Shown here: piece by piece, positions 7,842 through 14,807 of the stretch | How the letters are laid out: each line of letters opens with the position of its first letter | Numbering within the stretch: position 1 is the first letter of the stretch | DNA from: a virus | IMG/VR virus record: IMGVR_UViG_3300042894_003656 | Location: 1-28,854 of that record | Length of the DNA: 28,854 nt | Strand: one strand, 5' to 3' | Position numbers and translations under genes: made by a program | The notes under the pieces: model-generated | Told to the model about the DNA's origin: nothing | The model's database searches: none | Seen by the model: only the letters and a program-made list of their open reading frames with translations

Positions 7842-8899
7842 TGGACAAAAAACAACTTAAAGAAAGAATTAAAAAGTTTGCTGAAAATCGCTTAAAGGAA
7901 ATGTCTACTGGAGCTGGTGCTACTAGTGGATTTCAAACAGGTACTGGTTATCAACATCAAGGTAAAAAATCAAAAAACGAAACTAAACAAAAAGTATTTC
8001 AAAAACCACCTAAAGATGGTAAAGGAATTCCTTCTGTATTCACACCAGGCGCTAAAGATTTAAGCGCATATAAAAGTATTGGATATAGAGAAGTAAAACC
8101 TAGTGAAATGATTGATGCTAAGTATCTTTGGGCTGGTAAAGGTGGATTAAAAGAAAATATTACTAAAATAGTAGATATTGATCCAAATCCTATGGATGAT
8201 GTTCCCTCTATCAAAGTAGATTTAGTAAACGACCCAAATTCACCAGACGCATTTTTTAAAATGAGTGCTATGTATCATAGTGGTGATAATGGAAAAATGA
8301 AAATTTTCAAAAACAATCCAGGATTACAAAAAGCTGTCACTGCTTTACTACAAAAAGAATTTCAAAAAACTTTTAGAAAAGTAATTCATGGTACTTTAGG
8401 AGAACCTTTTGGATTAAAAGAATCAACTAATCCTAAAGACACAATTAAAACAGACGTTCCTTTGTTTATTCGCTTATTAGAATATGCTCGTGAAGATGCT
8501 AAAACAGACATGGATCTTCATAATGTTACTGAAAATATTATTAAGTTAAGCGGCACAGGAAATACCCTTACTATGGCTAATTATGATACCATAGTAAAAA
8601 AACAAGAATTAAACGAATCTCGTTATAGTCAGTTTAAAAAACAAACTGAAATAGTAAAGCCATCTACCCAGATGCACGTTGCGATTAAAGAAATAAAAAA
8701 ACGTTTACAAGAAGTAAACAAAATCGCTAGTTACACAAAACAATTAAAAACTGAGTTAAGTGAAACTAACAATGTTTCTTACAATAAGCGTACTGAAGCT
8801 TATTTAGGTCAATTGATGAAAGAAACAGCAACGTTGTATCAAAATTTAAAACAAATAAAGGAAAATGGCAAAGGTAAAGACAAAAACATCGTCAGTTAA
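7841..8899 (+). CDS. Probable prohead core/scaffold-associated protein
   Basis: A 352-residue basic, mostly helical protein of unknown family. Residues 25-38 (GAGATSGFQTGTGY) closely resemble residues 64-77 of the major capsid protein, and in both cases the segment follows a Leu/Ile-x-Glu sequence (LKE at 18-20 here), the type of site cut by T4-type prohead proteases. A PFGLKE motif begins at residue 189 and is shared with other prohead proteins in the window. The C-terminal third is probably coiled coil (IKEIKKRLQEVNKIASYTKQ onwards). Together with its position between portal and protease, these features suggest a core protein that is processed at maturation; this is inference. It overlaps the next small gene by 35 bases. 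Confidence 0.7.
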   Translation: MDKKQLKERIKKFAENRLKEMSTGAGATSGFQTGTGYQHQGKKSKNETKQKVFQKPPKDGKGIPSVFTPGAKDLSAYKSIGYREVKPSEMIDAKYLWAGKGGLKENITKIVDIDPNPMDDVPSIKVDLVNDPNSPDAFFKMSAMYHSGDNGKMKIFKNNPGLQKAVTALLQKEFQKTFRKVIHGTLGEPFGLKESTNPKDTIKTDVPLFIRLLEYAREDAKTDMDLHNVTENIIKLSGTGNTLTMANYDTIVKKQELNESRYSQFKKQTEIVKPSTQMHVAIKEIKKRLQEVNKIASYTKQLKTELSETNNVSYNKRTEAYLGQLMKETATLYQNLKQIKENGKGKDKNIVS

Positions 8900-9011
8900 A
8901 GTTTTTCAAGTAAAACCTAAACGTAGACGTCCAGGAGTTCATGCTAAAACAAAAGCAAGTAAATCAAAATCTAGTAAAAATTACGTAAAAAGATACGTAG
9001 GACAAGGATAA
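8865..9011 (+). CDS. Very basic 48-residue protein
   Basis: A short gene starting at ATG 8865 inside the end of the previous gene, in another frame, and stopping at 9011, 15 bases before the next gene. The product has 16 Lys/Arg and no Asp or Glu in 48 residues: MAKVKTKTSSVKVFQVKPKR at the start, then RRPGVHAKTKASKSKSSKN, ending in YVKRYVGQG. The clean start just before the upstream stop, the extreme but ordered composition and the filling of an otherwise empty gap support a real gene. Similar short basic proteins occur, to my recollection, in the head regions of T4-like phages. Binding to DNA or to the acidic scaffold encoded downstream is a guess. No function is known to me. Confidence 0.65.
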   Translation: MAKVKTKTSSVKVFQVKPKRRRPGVHAKTKASKSKSSKNYVKRYVGQG

Positions 9012-9014
9012 CAC

Positions 9015-9022
9015 ATATTTAT
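9015..9022 (+). promoter_or_regulatory. ATATTTAT octamer upstream of 9027 gene
   Basis: The octamer lies in the 15-base gap between 9011 and 9027, only 4 bases before the ATG. The spacing is too short for a normal leader at this ATG, so if it is a promoter the transcript would begin at or inside the gene. It may instead be chance in AT-rich DNA. Confidence 0.25.
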
Positions 9023-9026
9023 TACC

Positions 9027-10127
9027 ATGAGTAATCCTAATAAATCTTACTTTGATAAATACATCACTCCCGTAGTTCGTGAAATAGACAAAGTCAATGT
9101 TTACGAATTTGAAAATGGGATGGATTATGAATTAACAACTTCTGGAAAAACCATTAACGTTGATACTATCAAAGAAGCCCAAAGTAAAGTTTTGAAAAAT
9201 CTTAAAAAAGATCCTAATTTCTACACCAACATGTTAGTAAATGAAACTATTAAAATGGTAGGTGAGTATGGATCTGGTAAAAAGCCTGGAGTAAAAAGTA
9301 CTGCTAAAAGTGCAGAAGCCGTAAAAAAAGACGGTAAAATGCCTAAAGCTGATAAACAAGACGCTCCATTTGGTCTTAAAGACGAAGTAAAAGGTAAATA
9401 CAAGTCTTCTGGAATGGAACCAGCTAAAAAAGTTCCTGGTTCATTAAATGAGGGATATGATGTTTATACACTCAATCCAGCATCTTATTTAGCCGCTATG
9501 GATCATAATGGACAACTTATTAAAAGTGTTAGAGATGCTATTAAAGGAGATGTTGCTTTAAAGAATATTGTTGTTAAAAAATTAAAACAATACGCTGAAA
9601 AACACGACAAAGACGAAGAAATTCAAGACAAAGTAAAGAAAGCTGTTAAAACAATAAATGATGCTCCAATGCGTGAGTCTAAAGGTATTCCATCCGAACA
9701 GTTAACAAAGTTGAAACAGTTAGTATCTAAATTAAAAGAAGAAGGTAAAAAAGATTTAGCTAGTGCTTTAGAAAGACTTCTTGATAAAGGTGTAGAAGAA
9801 GGAATGGATTACACAATTAGTAATCAAGAAACCGCTGATAAACCAGGTCCTGGATTTTATAATCAAGGATCATTGAGTGGTTTTGAAGAAGACATAAACG
9901 AAGACGTAAACGTAAAAGATTCTAGAAAAATTAAGTTAACTCCTACTACTAAAAATCAAATTTTGACTTTAGTTCATGAAATGGCTAAATCAATGAAAGA
10001 AAATAATGCTTATGATTTTAAAACTTCATCTGGAAATACTATAACAAAATCATTTAGTAGTGATAATGCTGCTAGACAGTTTGATGCAGATAACCAAAAT
10101 ATTAATGGTTTTAAGAAAATCCAATGA
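9027..10127 (+). CDS. Hypothetical prohead-region protein
   Basis: A 366-residue, Lys- and Asp/Glu-rich protein that I do not recognise. The N-terminus (residues 1-70) looks folded (VYEFENGMDYELTTSGKTIN, then a helical KEAQSKVLKNLKKD). A low-complexity middle contains DAPFGLKDEVKGKYKSS (from about residue 112), sharing the PFGL motif with the 7841 gene and the scaffold. A helical domain follows (SEQLTKLKQLVSKLKEEGKK near 230), then a C-terminal KIKLTPTTKNQILTLVHEMA region. Position between portal and protease suggests a minor head or core component. The stop overlaps the protease start by ATGA, implying translational coupling. No signal, membrane segment or enzyme motif is seen. Confidence 0.65.
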   Translation: MSNPNKSYFDKYITPVVREIDKVNVYEFENGMDYELTTSGKTINVDTIKEAQSKVLKNLKKDPNFYTNMLVNETIKMVGEYGSGKKPGVKSTAKSAEAVKKDGKMPKADKQDAPFGLKDEVKGKYKSSGMEPAKKVPGSLNEGYDVYTLNPASYLAAMDHNGQLIKSVRDAIKGDVALKNIVVKKLKQYAEKHDKDEEIQDKVKKAVKTINDAPMRESKGIPSEQLTKLKQLVSKLKEEGKKDLASALERLLDKGVEEGMDYTISNQETADKPGPGFYNQGSLSGFEEDINEDVNVKDSRKIKLTPTTKNQILTLVHEMAKSMKENNAYDFKTSSGNTITKSFSSDNAARQFDADNQNINGFKKIQ

Positions 10128-10753
10128 GCAAACAAGTTTTAATAGAATATTTAGCATTTAAACCTTCACCTCAGTCTCTTAATGAGGCTAAGATGAATCC
10201 TACTAAAAATTTAGTGGTAGAAGGTATTGTACAACGTGCAGATGCTAAAAATGAAAATGGTCGTGTTTACCCTAAAACAATACTTCACAGAGAAGTAGAA
10301 AAATACATTGCAGGCCCGATTGCCCAAAACAGAGCTTTGGGTGAATTAGATCACCCAGAGTCTTCTGTTATTAGTTTAAAAAATGTTTGTCATAATATTA
10401 AACAATTGTGGTGGGAAGGCGATGATTTATTTGGTCGTATTGAAGTTCTTAACACACCTAGTGGAAATATTTTAAAAGACTTATTATTAAATAACATTAC
10501 TGTAGGAATTAGTTCAAGAGGTATGGGTAGTGTTAAACAATTGGGAGAAAATACCGTAGAAGTACAAGATGATTTTGATTTAGTATGTTGGGATTTTGTA
10601 AGTACACCAAGTACACATGGTGCTTACATGAAACCAGTAAGTTTAGCTGAAAGTAAACAATATACTCAACAAAATTCTAACCAATATTCAAAAATCAACT
10701 CACTGATTACAGATATTATTTGTAATCAAACGGGAGTTTGTTGTATAAAATAA
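10124..10753 (+). CDS. Prohead maturation protease, T4 gp21-like
   Basis: A 209-residue serine protease expected to sit in the prohead core, where it degrades scaffold and trims the capsid protein before DNA packaging. The family signature is clear: a VVEGIVQRADAKNENGRVYP start to the domain (residues 31-50), the catalytic His in GELDHPES (H77), and the catalytic Ser in TVGISSRGMG (S130/S131). This matches the T4 gp21 family (MEROPS S80). The length agrees with T4 gp21 (212). It overlaps the upstream gene by four bases and lies directly before scaffold and capsid genes, the T4 order. Expected cleavage is after Leu/Ile-x-Glu; candidate sites are noted in the capsid protein and the 7841 product. 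Confidence 0.92.
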   Translation: MSKQVLIEYLAFKPSPQSLNEAKMNPTKNLVVEGIVQRADAKNENGRVYPKTILHREVEKYIAGPIAQNRALGELDHPESSVISLKNVCHNIKQLWWEGDDLFGRIEVLNTPSGNILKDLLLNNITVGISSRGMGSVKQLGENTVEVQDDFDLVCWDFVSTPSTHGAYMKPVSLAESKQYTQQNSNQYSKINSLITDIICNQTGVCCIK

Positions 10754-10891
10754 AATTTTTTACTAGTTTTGCATGTTTCTGGATAGCCCTATATATTTAT
10801 GGACATCCATACAGAATCTTTAATATTCTGTCGCACAAATTAAAAATCTTATATTGTCTCTCTAATAGACAGTGCGAAACAAAAAAAACAA
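10754..10891 (+). promoter_or_regulatory. Structured leader of scaffold-capsid unit
   Basis: This 138-base gap is long for this genome. It contains an ATATTTAT octamer at 10793-10800, a dyad TATGGA-CA-TCCATA at 10798-10811 overlapping the octamer end, a perfect 7-base inverted repeat ACAGAAT/ATTCTGT at 10811-10817 and 10825-10831, and TGTCT/AGACA at 10855-10859 and 10867-10871. TGGAT at 10780-10784 could pair with ATCCA at 10805-10809 as an alternative to the first dyad. A promoter with a possible operator and a roughly 85-base structured 5' leader for the highly expressed scaffold and capsid genes is the natural reading. No Shine-Dalgarno site precedes ATG 10892; the leader ends in an A-rich run. 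Confidence 0.45.
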
Positions 10892-12259
10892 ATGTCAAAC
10901 AACCAACAATTATTTAAAGACGCAATTGCTGACGCCAAAACTTTACGTGAAGTTGCCGTCGCTAACGCAAAAGCCGCTCTTGAAGAATCTTTTATGCCTC
11001 GCATCCAAAGCATGTTTGAAAGACGTGTAATGGAAGCCGATGAATTAGAAGAAAAGAAAGAGGACGAGCTTAAAGAAAAAGCTACGTACATCGTAGACAA
11101 AGACAACCTCATTGATTCATTAGACGAAACTGAAGAAATGGAAGAAGGTGAAGATCTTGATCTTGAAGAACTTTTCAATTCTCTTTCTGAAGAAGACGAC
11201 GACAACATGATGGAAATGAATTCTGAAATGAGCGAAGAAGATTTAGAAGAAGATTACGATCTTGAAGAAATCTTACGTGAGCTTGAAGAAGAATCTAACG
11301 AAATCTATGAAGGCGATGATGAAATGGAAGAAGGTAAAGAAGAACTCGAAGAAAACACTATGTTTGAAAAAGCTAGTGGAGGTGAGAGCATCGACGAAGT
11401 AACAGTAGACGAACTTCGCGACATGATCCAAGACGCTATTAGAGCTGTCATGGGTGGTGAAGCTGGTGCTGCTGGAGACGAAGAAGCCGACATGGACATG
11501 GATATGGACATGGGTGGTGCTGAAGGTGACGATGAATTTAACTTAGACATCGAAGACGAAACTGAAGAAACTGAAGAAAAGCCTAAAAAGAAAAAGTCAA
11601 AAGAAGAAGAATTAGACGAATTATTTGCTCTTTACGAAAGAAAGAAAAAAGAAAAAAAAGAGCTTGATGAGCGTGCTAAGTACAAAGGTAGAAAAGATGA
11701 AAAAGAATTAGATGAAGCCTTTGATAAAAAAGCTAATGCTCCTTTCGGTTTAGGTAAATCAAAGAACAAAATCGGAGCTCCATATGGTGCTTCAGGTGAC
11801 AAGAAATCTGGTTTCAATGGTGCTTACAAAAACAAACTTTCTATGAAGCTTAACGAAAAAGTTAAAGAAGTAGATGAAGCTAAAAAGAAAGAAAAAGAAT
11901 TAGAAGAAGCAATCAATGTAATTAAGAGTCTTCGTGGCCAATTAAATGAAGTTAACTTGTTAAATGCTAAATTGATTTATGTAAATAAATTATTTAAAGC
12001 AAGCAACTTGACTGAAAATCAAAAAGTAAATGTTGTTAATAGCTTTGATAAAGCACAAACTTTAACTGAAGCCAAAAACATTTACGAAGTGTTGAAAAAC
12101 ACAGTAAAAACTTCTAAAGTAAGTTCTAAAACTACTTTGAAAGAACACAAATCATTTGCTTCTAGCATCGTAGGTGGTACAACAGCTAAGTCACCTATTA
12201 TCAGTACAGATGATCAAATTACAAGAATGCAACAATTAGCTGGTATTATCACAAAATAA
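10892..12259 (+). CDS. Prohead core scaffold protein, T4 gp22-like
   Basis: A 455-residue scaffold expected to fill the prohead and be degraded by the protease. The N-terminal two thirds are extremely acidic (runs such as EETEEMEEGEDLDLEELF-like segments, and DMDMDMDMGG near residue 200), mixed with Lys-rich stretches, consistent with a flexible coiled-coil core. The recognisable family part is the C-terminal third: LNEVNLLNAKLIYVNKLFKA (about residues 352-371), LTENQKVNVVNSFDKAQTL and a final DDQITRMQQLAG, typical of gp22 relatives in non-coliphage T4-like viruses. It is much longer than T4 gp22 (269) because of the acidic region. A PFGL motif is at residue 284. Codons end in C more often here than in upstream genes, suggesting high expression. 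Confidence 0.85.
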   Translation: MSNNQQLFKDAIADAKTLREVAVANAKAALEESFMPRIQSMFERRVMEADELEEKKEDELKEKATYIVDKDNLIDSLDETEEMEEGEDLDLEELFNSLSEEDDDNMMEMNSEMSEEDLEEDYDLEEILRELEEESNEIYEGDDEMEEGKEELEENTMFEKASGGESIDEVTVDELRDMIQDAIRAVMGGEAGAAGDEEADMDMDMDMGGAEGDDEFNLDIEDETEETEEKPKKKKSKEEELDELFALYERKKKEKKELDERAKYKGRKDEKELDEAFDKKANAPFGLGKSKNKIGAPYGASGDKKSGFNGAYKNKLSMKLNEKVKEVDEAKKKEKELEEAINVIKSLRGQLNEVNLLNAKLIYVNKLFKASNLTENQKVNVVNSFDKAQTLTEAKNIYEVLKNTVKTSKVSSKTTLKEHKSFASSIVGGTTAKSPIISTDDQITRMQQLAGIITK

Positions 12260-12277
12260 AAAACACATTAAAATAAA

Positions 12278-14005
12278 ATGTCAACAATTAATCAACTTCT
12301 CGAATCTGCTAACCCATGGCAGTCTTTGCAAGGCGACGCGACTCGTTTAGCAAACAAATGGGCTAAATCTGGTTTGTTGGAAGGTTTGAACGGGTACGAC
12401 AAAACAAACATGTCAATGTTGCTCGAAAACCAAGCCAAGGAACTTATCGTTGAAACTAACACTACTGCTGGTGCTACATCTGGCTTCACAACTGGTCAAG
12501 GTTACCAGTGGGCTGGTGTTGCTCTTCCAATGGTACGTAAGATTTTTGGACAAGTAGTGGCTAAAGAATTCGTTTCTGTTCAGCCAATGCAAATGCCAAC
12601 TGGTCTTATTTTCTACTTGGATTTCCAATACGGTACTACTAAAGCTCCTTTCACAGCCGGTGATTCTATGTATGGTACTCCAGCTGCCGGATTCGGTAAC
12701 AGCAACTTCGACAACTTAGCTGAAGGCGGTTACTATGGTGCTGGTAGATTCGGTTACTCTCGTAACGAATACTCAGCTTCTCTTTCTGGTAGCCAATTGT
12801 CATCAGTAACTGCTTTAGGAAGTAGCACTTTCTACGAAATCAACTTTGATGATAACTACTCAGCTTCAATGGCTGCTGGTCAAATCTGGAAAGTAACTGT
12901 ACCTAATGCTGCTGTAAATGCTAACGCTATTGCTTCTGGTATTGCTAGTGGTTACACTACATCTTCTGTAGATACTTTTGGTGTACAAGCTTTCTATTTG
13001 CTTTCTAGCACTGCTTCTATTGTTGCTGCTGATGTATTAGCAGATTACACTTACATTAACAACACTAGCACAGTATTCTTCGTATCTGCTTCTGGTGCTG
13101 AAGCTGCTGCTTTGTCTTCATCAGCTAGTCCTTCTCAGTTGTACTTCTTGAAACAAGGTTCTATGAACCCATTCAACGTTGGTGATTACGAATCTGGTAA
13201 CAACCCATTAGCTTCTCCTAACTTATTGTCATACAATGATATTGAATTCCCTGAATTGAATATTAAGTTGGTTTCTGATAGCATTACTGCTGAAACTCGT
13301 AAGTTGAAAGCTCAGTGGACTCCTGAATTCGCTCAAGATTTGAACGCATACCAAAACTTAGATGCTGAAGCTGAATTGACTTCAATGTTGTCTGAGCAAA
13401 TTTCAATGGAAATTGACCTTGAAATTTTAGGTATGTTGATCACAGGTGCTTCTTCTTCTAACACTCAATACTGGAGTGCTAAAGTTGGTAACCAAATCAA
13501 CGGAAACGGTACTGCTTTCACTAGCAACACATCTGGTGTTTACTACAACCAAATGTCTTGGTTCCAAACTTTAGGAATTAAATTACAAAAAGTTTCTAAC
13601 TTGATCCACCAGAAAACATTGCGTGGTGGTGCTAACTTTATGGTAATTTCTCCTTCAGTTGCTACTATTTTGGAATCTATCCCTGGATTCGCCGCTGACA
13701 ATACAGATGCAGAAACAATGAAGTATGCATTTGGTGTTCAGAAAATCGGTTCAGTTAATGGTCGTTACAAGGTGTACAAAAACCCATACATGAAGTGGAA
13801 TACTATCTTGTTGGGTTACAAAGGAACTCAGTTCTTGGAAACTGGTGCCGTTTATGCTCCTTACGTTCCATTGATCATGACTCCATTGATCTATGATCCT
13901 ACAACATTCACACCACGTAAAGGTGTAATGACTCGCTACGCTAAGAAAATGCTTCGTCCTGATTACTACGGTAAGATCGAGGTTGCTGACATGAACGTAG
14001 TTTAA
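12278..14005 (+). CDS. Major capsid protein, T4 gp23-like
   Basis: The 575-residue shell protein with the HK97-type fold expected of gp23. The conserved core segment AETRKLKAQWTPEFAQDL (338-355) followed by LDAEAELTSMLSEQISMEID (361-380) is diagnostic, as is GVMTRYAKKMLRPDYYGKI-like sequence near the C-terminus. Residues 1-59 form a probable pro-peptide ending in ELIVE; cleavage after Glu59 would match the Ile-x-Glu rule and the position of the T4 site (65). The segment after it, AGATSGFTTGQGY, recurs in the 7841 product. A Ser/Ala-rich stretch (about 165-300) is probably an insertion domain exposed on the shell. A strong terminator follows. Codon use is shifted to C-ending codons, as expected for the most abundant virion protein. 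Confidence 0.95.
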   Translation: MSTINQLLESANPWQSLQGDATRLANKWAKSGLLEGLNGYDKTNMSMLLENQAKELIVETNTTAGATSGFTTGQGYQWAGVALPMVRKIFGQVVAKEFVSVQPMQMPTGLIFYLDFQYGTTKAPFTAGDSMYGTPAAGFGNSNFDNLAEGGYYGAGRFGYSRNEYSASLSGSQLSSVTALGSSTFYEINFDDNYSASMAAGQIWKVTVPNAAVNANAIASGIASGYTTSSVDTFGVQAFYLLSSTASIVAADVLADYTYINNTSTVFFVSASGAEAAALSSSASPSQLYFLKQGSMNPFNVGDYESGNNPLASPNLLSYNDIEFPELNIKLVSDSITAETRKLKAQWTPEFAQDLNAYQNLDAEAELTSMLSEQISMEIDLEILGMLITGASSSNTQYWSAKVGNQINGNGTAFTSNTSGVYYNQMSWFQTLGIKLQKVSNLIHQKTLRGGANFMVISPSVATILESIPGFAADNTDAETMKYAFGVQKIGSVNGRYKVYKNPYMKWNTILLGYKGTQFLETGAVYAPYVPLIMTPLIYDPTTFTPRKGVMTRYAKKMLRPDYYGKIEVADMNVV

Positions 14006-14030
14006 TCATAGTCTGATCTAACTTAATTAA

Positions 14031-14055
14031 GACCCGCTTCGGCGGGTCTTTTTTT
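14031..14055 (+). terminator. Intrinsic terminator after major capsid gene
   Basis: A perfect 7-base GC-rich stem (GACCCGC at 14031-14037 with GCGGGTC at 14042-14048) closed by a TTCG tetraloop is followed directly by seven T residues. This is a textbook Rho-independent terminator, 25 bases after the capsid stop, and is the only strong one in the window. It separates the scaffold-capsid unit from PhoH, which has its own octamer at 14057. Confidence 0.93.
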
Positions 14056-14056
14056 C

Positions 14057-14064
14057 ATATTTAT
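14057..14064 (+). promoter_or_regulatory. ATATTTAT octamer upstream of phoH
   Basis: The octamer sits two bases after the terminator T-run and ends 14 bases before ATG 14079. Its position between a terminator and a gene is the best contextual support for ATATTTAT acting as a promoter element: transcription must restart here for PhoH unless readthrough is used. Confidence 0.55.
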
Positions 14065-14078
14065 CGCCACACAAAGTT

Positions 14079-14792
14079 ATGGACAATAATGTAGAAAGTG
14101 TGGTAAATGCAATAGCAACTCACCACGACAAATTTAAAGAAAAACGTAAACCCAAAAATCCAATCAAATTTAATGTATCTTTAAATCAAGAACAAAAACA
14201 AGCAAAAAGTATTATTTACGACAACACAATTTCAGTACTAACAGGTGCTGCCGGTAGTGGTAAAACATTAGTAGCTTGTCAAGCAGCTTTAGATTTATTG
14301 TTTAACAAAGAAATAGAAAAGATTATTGTGGCTAGACCTGTAGTAACAGCTAAAGAAGACATTGGTTTTCTTCCAGGCGGGTTAAAAGACAAATTAGATC
14401 CATTTATTGCCCCTATTTACGACAACATGTATCGGTTATACAATAAAGAAAAAATCGATAAAGAATTTGCTGAGGGAAGAATAGAAATTATTCCATTTGC
14501 TTTTATGAGAGGTCGAAATTTTAGCAACAGTTTCATTATTTTAGATGAAGCTCAAAACATTACTGATTCTCAAATGGAACTAGCTATTACTCGTTTATGT
14601 GAAGGATCAAAAATGTGTATTGTTGGTGATGTTGGACAAATTGACTTGAAGTTTAAAAAAGATTCAGGACTATATTTTGTAAGTAAAGCAGTAGCTGCTA
14701 TTGATGGTGTTAGTCATTTTCATCTTAAAACAAACCACAGACATCCTATAGTAGAACCAATTTTAGAAATTTATAAAACATTAAGAGATTAA
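14079..14792 (+). CDS. phoH: PhoH family ATPase
   Basis: A 237-residue P-loop ATPase of the PhoH family, whose cellular role is still unclear (RNA metabolism and stress have been proposed). Walker A GAAGSGKT is at residues 56-63 and Walker B FIILDEAQN at 152-160; the family segments ARPVVTAKEDIGFLPG (85-100) and GDVGQIDL (near 188) are present. The length is close to the conserved PhoH core. PhoH genes are widespread in marine and environmental phages, often near structural genes. It stands between the capsid terminator and the neck genes, with an ATATTTAT octamer 14 bases upstream of its ATG, which suggests independent transcription. Confidence 0.93.
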   Translation: MDNNVESVVNAIATHHDKFKEKRKPKNPIKFNVSLNQEQKQAKSIIYDNTISVLTGAAGSGKTLVACQAALDLLFNKEIEKIIVARPVVTAKEDIGFLPGGLKDKLDPFIAPIYDNMYRLYNKEKIDKEFAEGRIEIIPFAFMRGRNFSNSFIILDEAQNITDSQMELAITRLCEGSKMCIVGDVGQIDLKFKKDSGLYFVSKAVAAIDGVSHFHLKTNHRHPIVEPILEIYKTLRD

Positions 14793-14799
14793 TATTTAT
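14792..14799 (+). promoter_or_regulatory. ATATTTAT octamer upstream of 14808 gene
   Basis: The octamer starts on the last base of the PhoH stop and ends 8 bases before ATG 14808 (ATATTTATCG context, the same as at 14057). Candidate promoter for the neck gene cluster. Confidence 0.35.
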
Positions 14800-14807
14800 C
14801 GTCGACT

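Noticed and set aside
10754-10891. tRNA or small RNA gene in the gap before the scaffold gene
   Set aside because: No cloverleaf, T-loop GTTC segment or CCA-type end can be found; short dyads and the promoter-like octamer fit a leader better.
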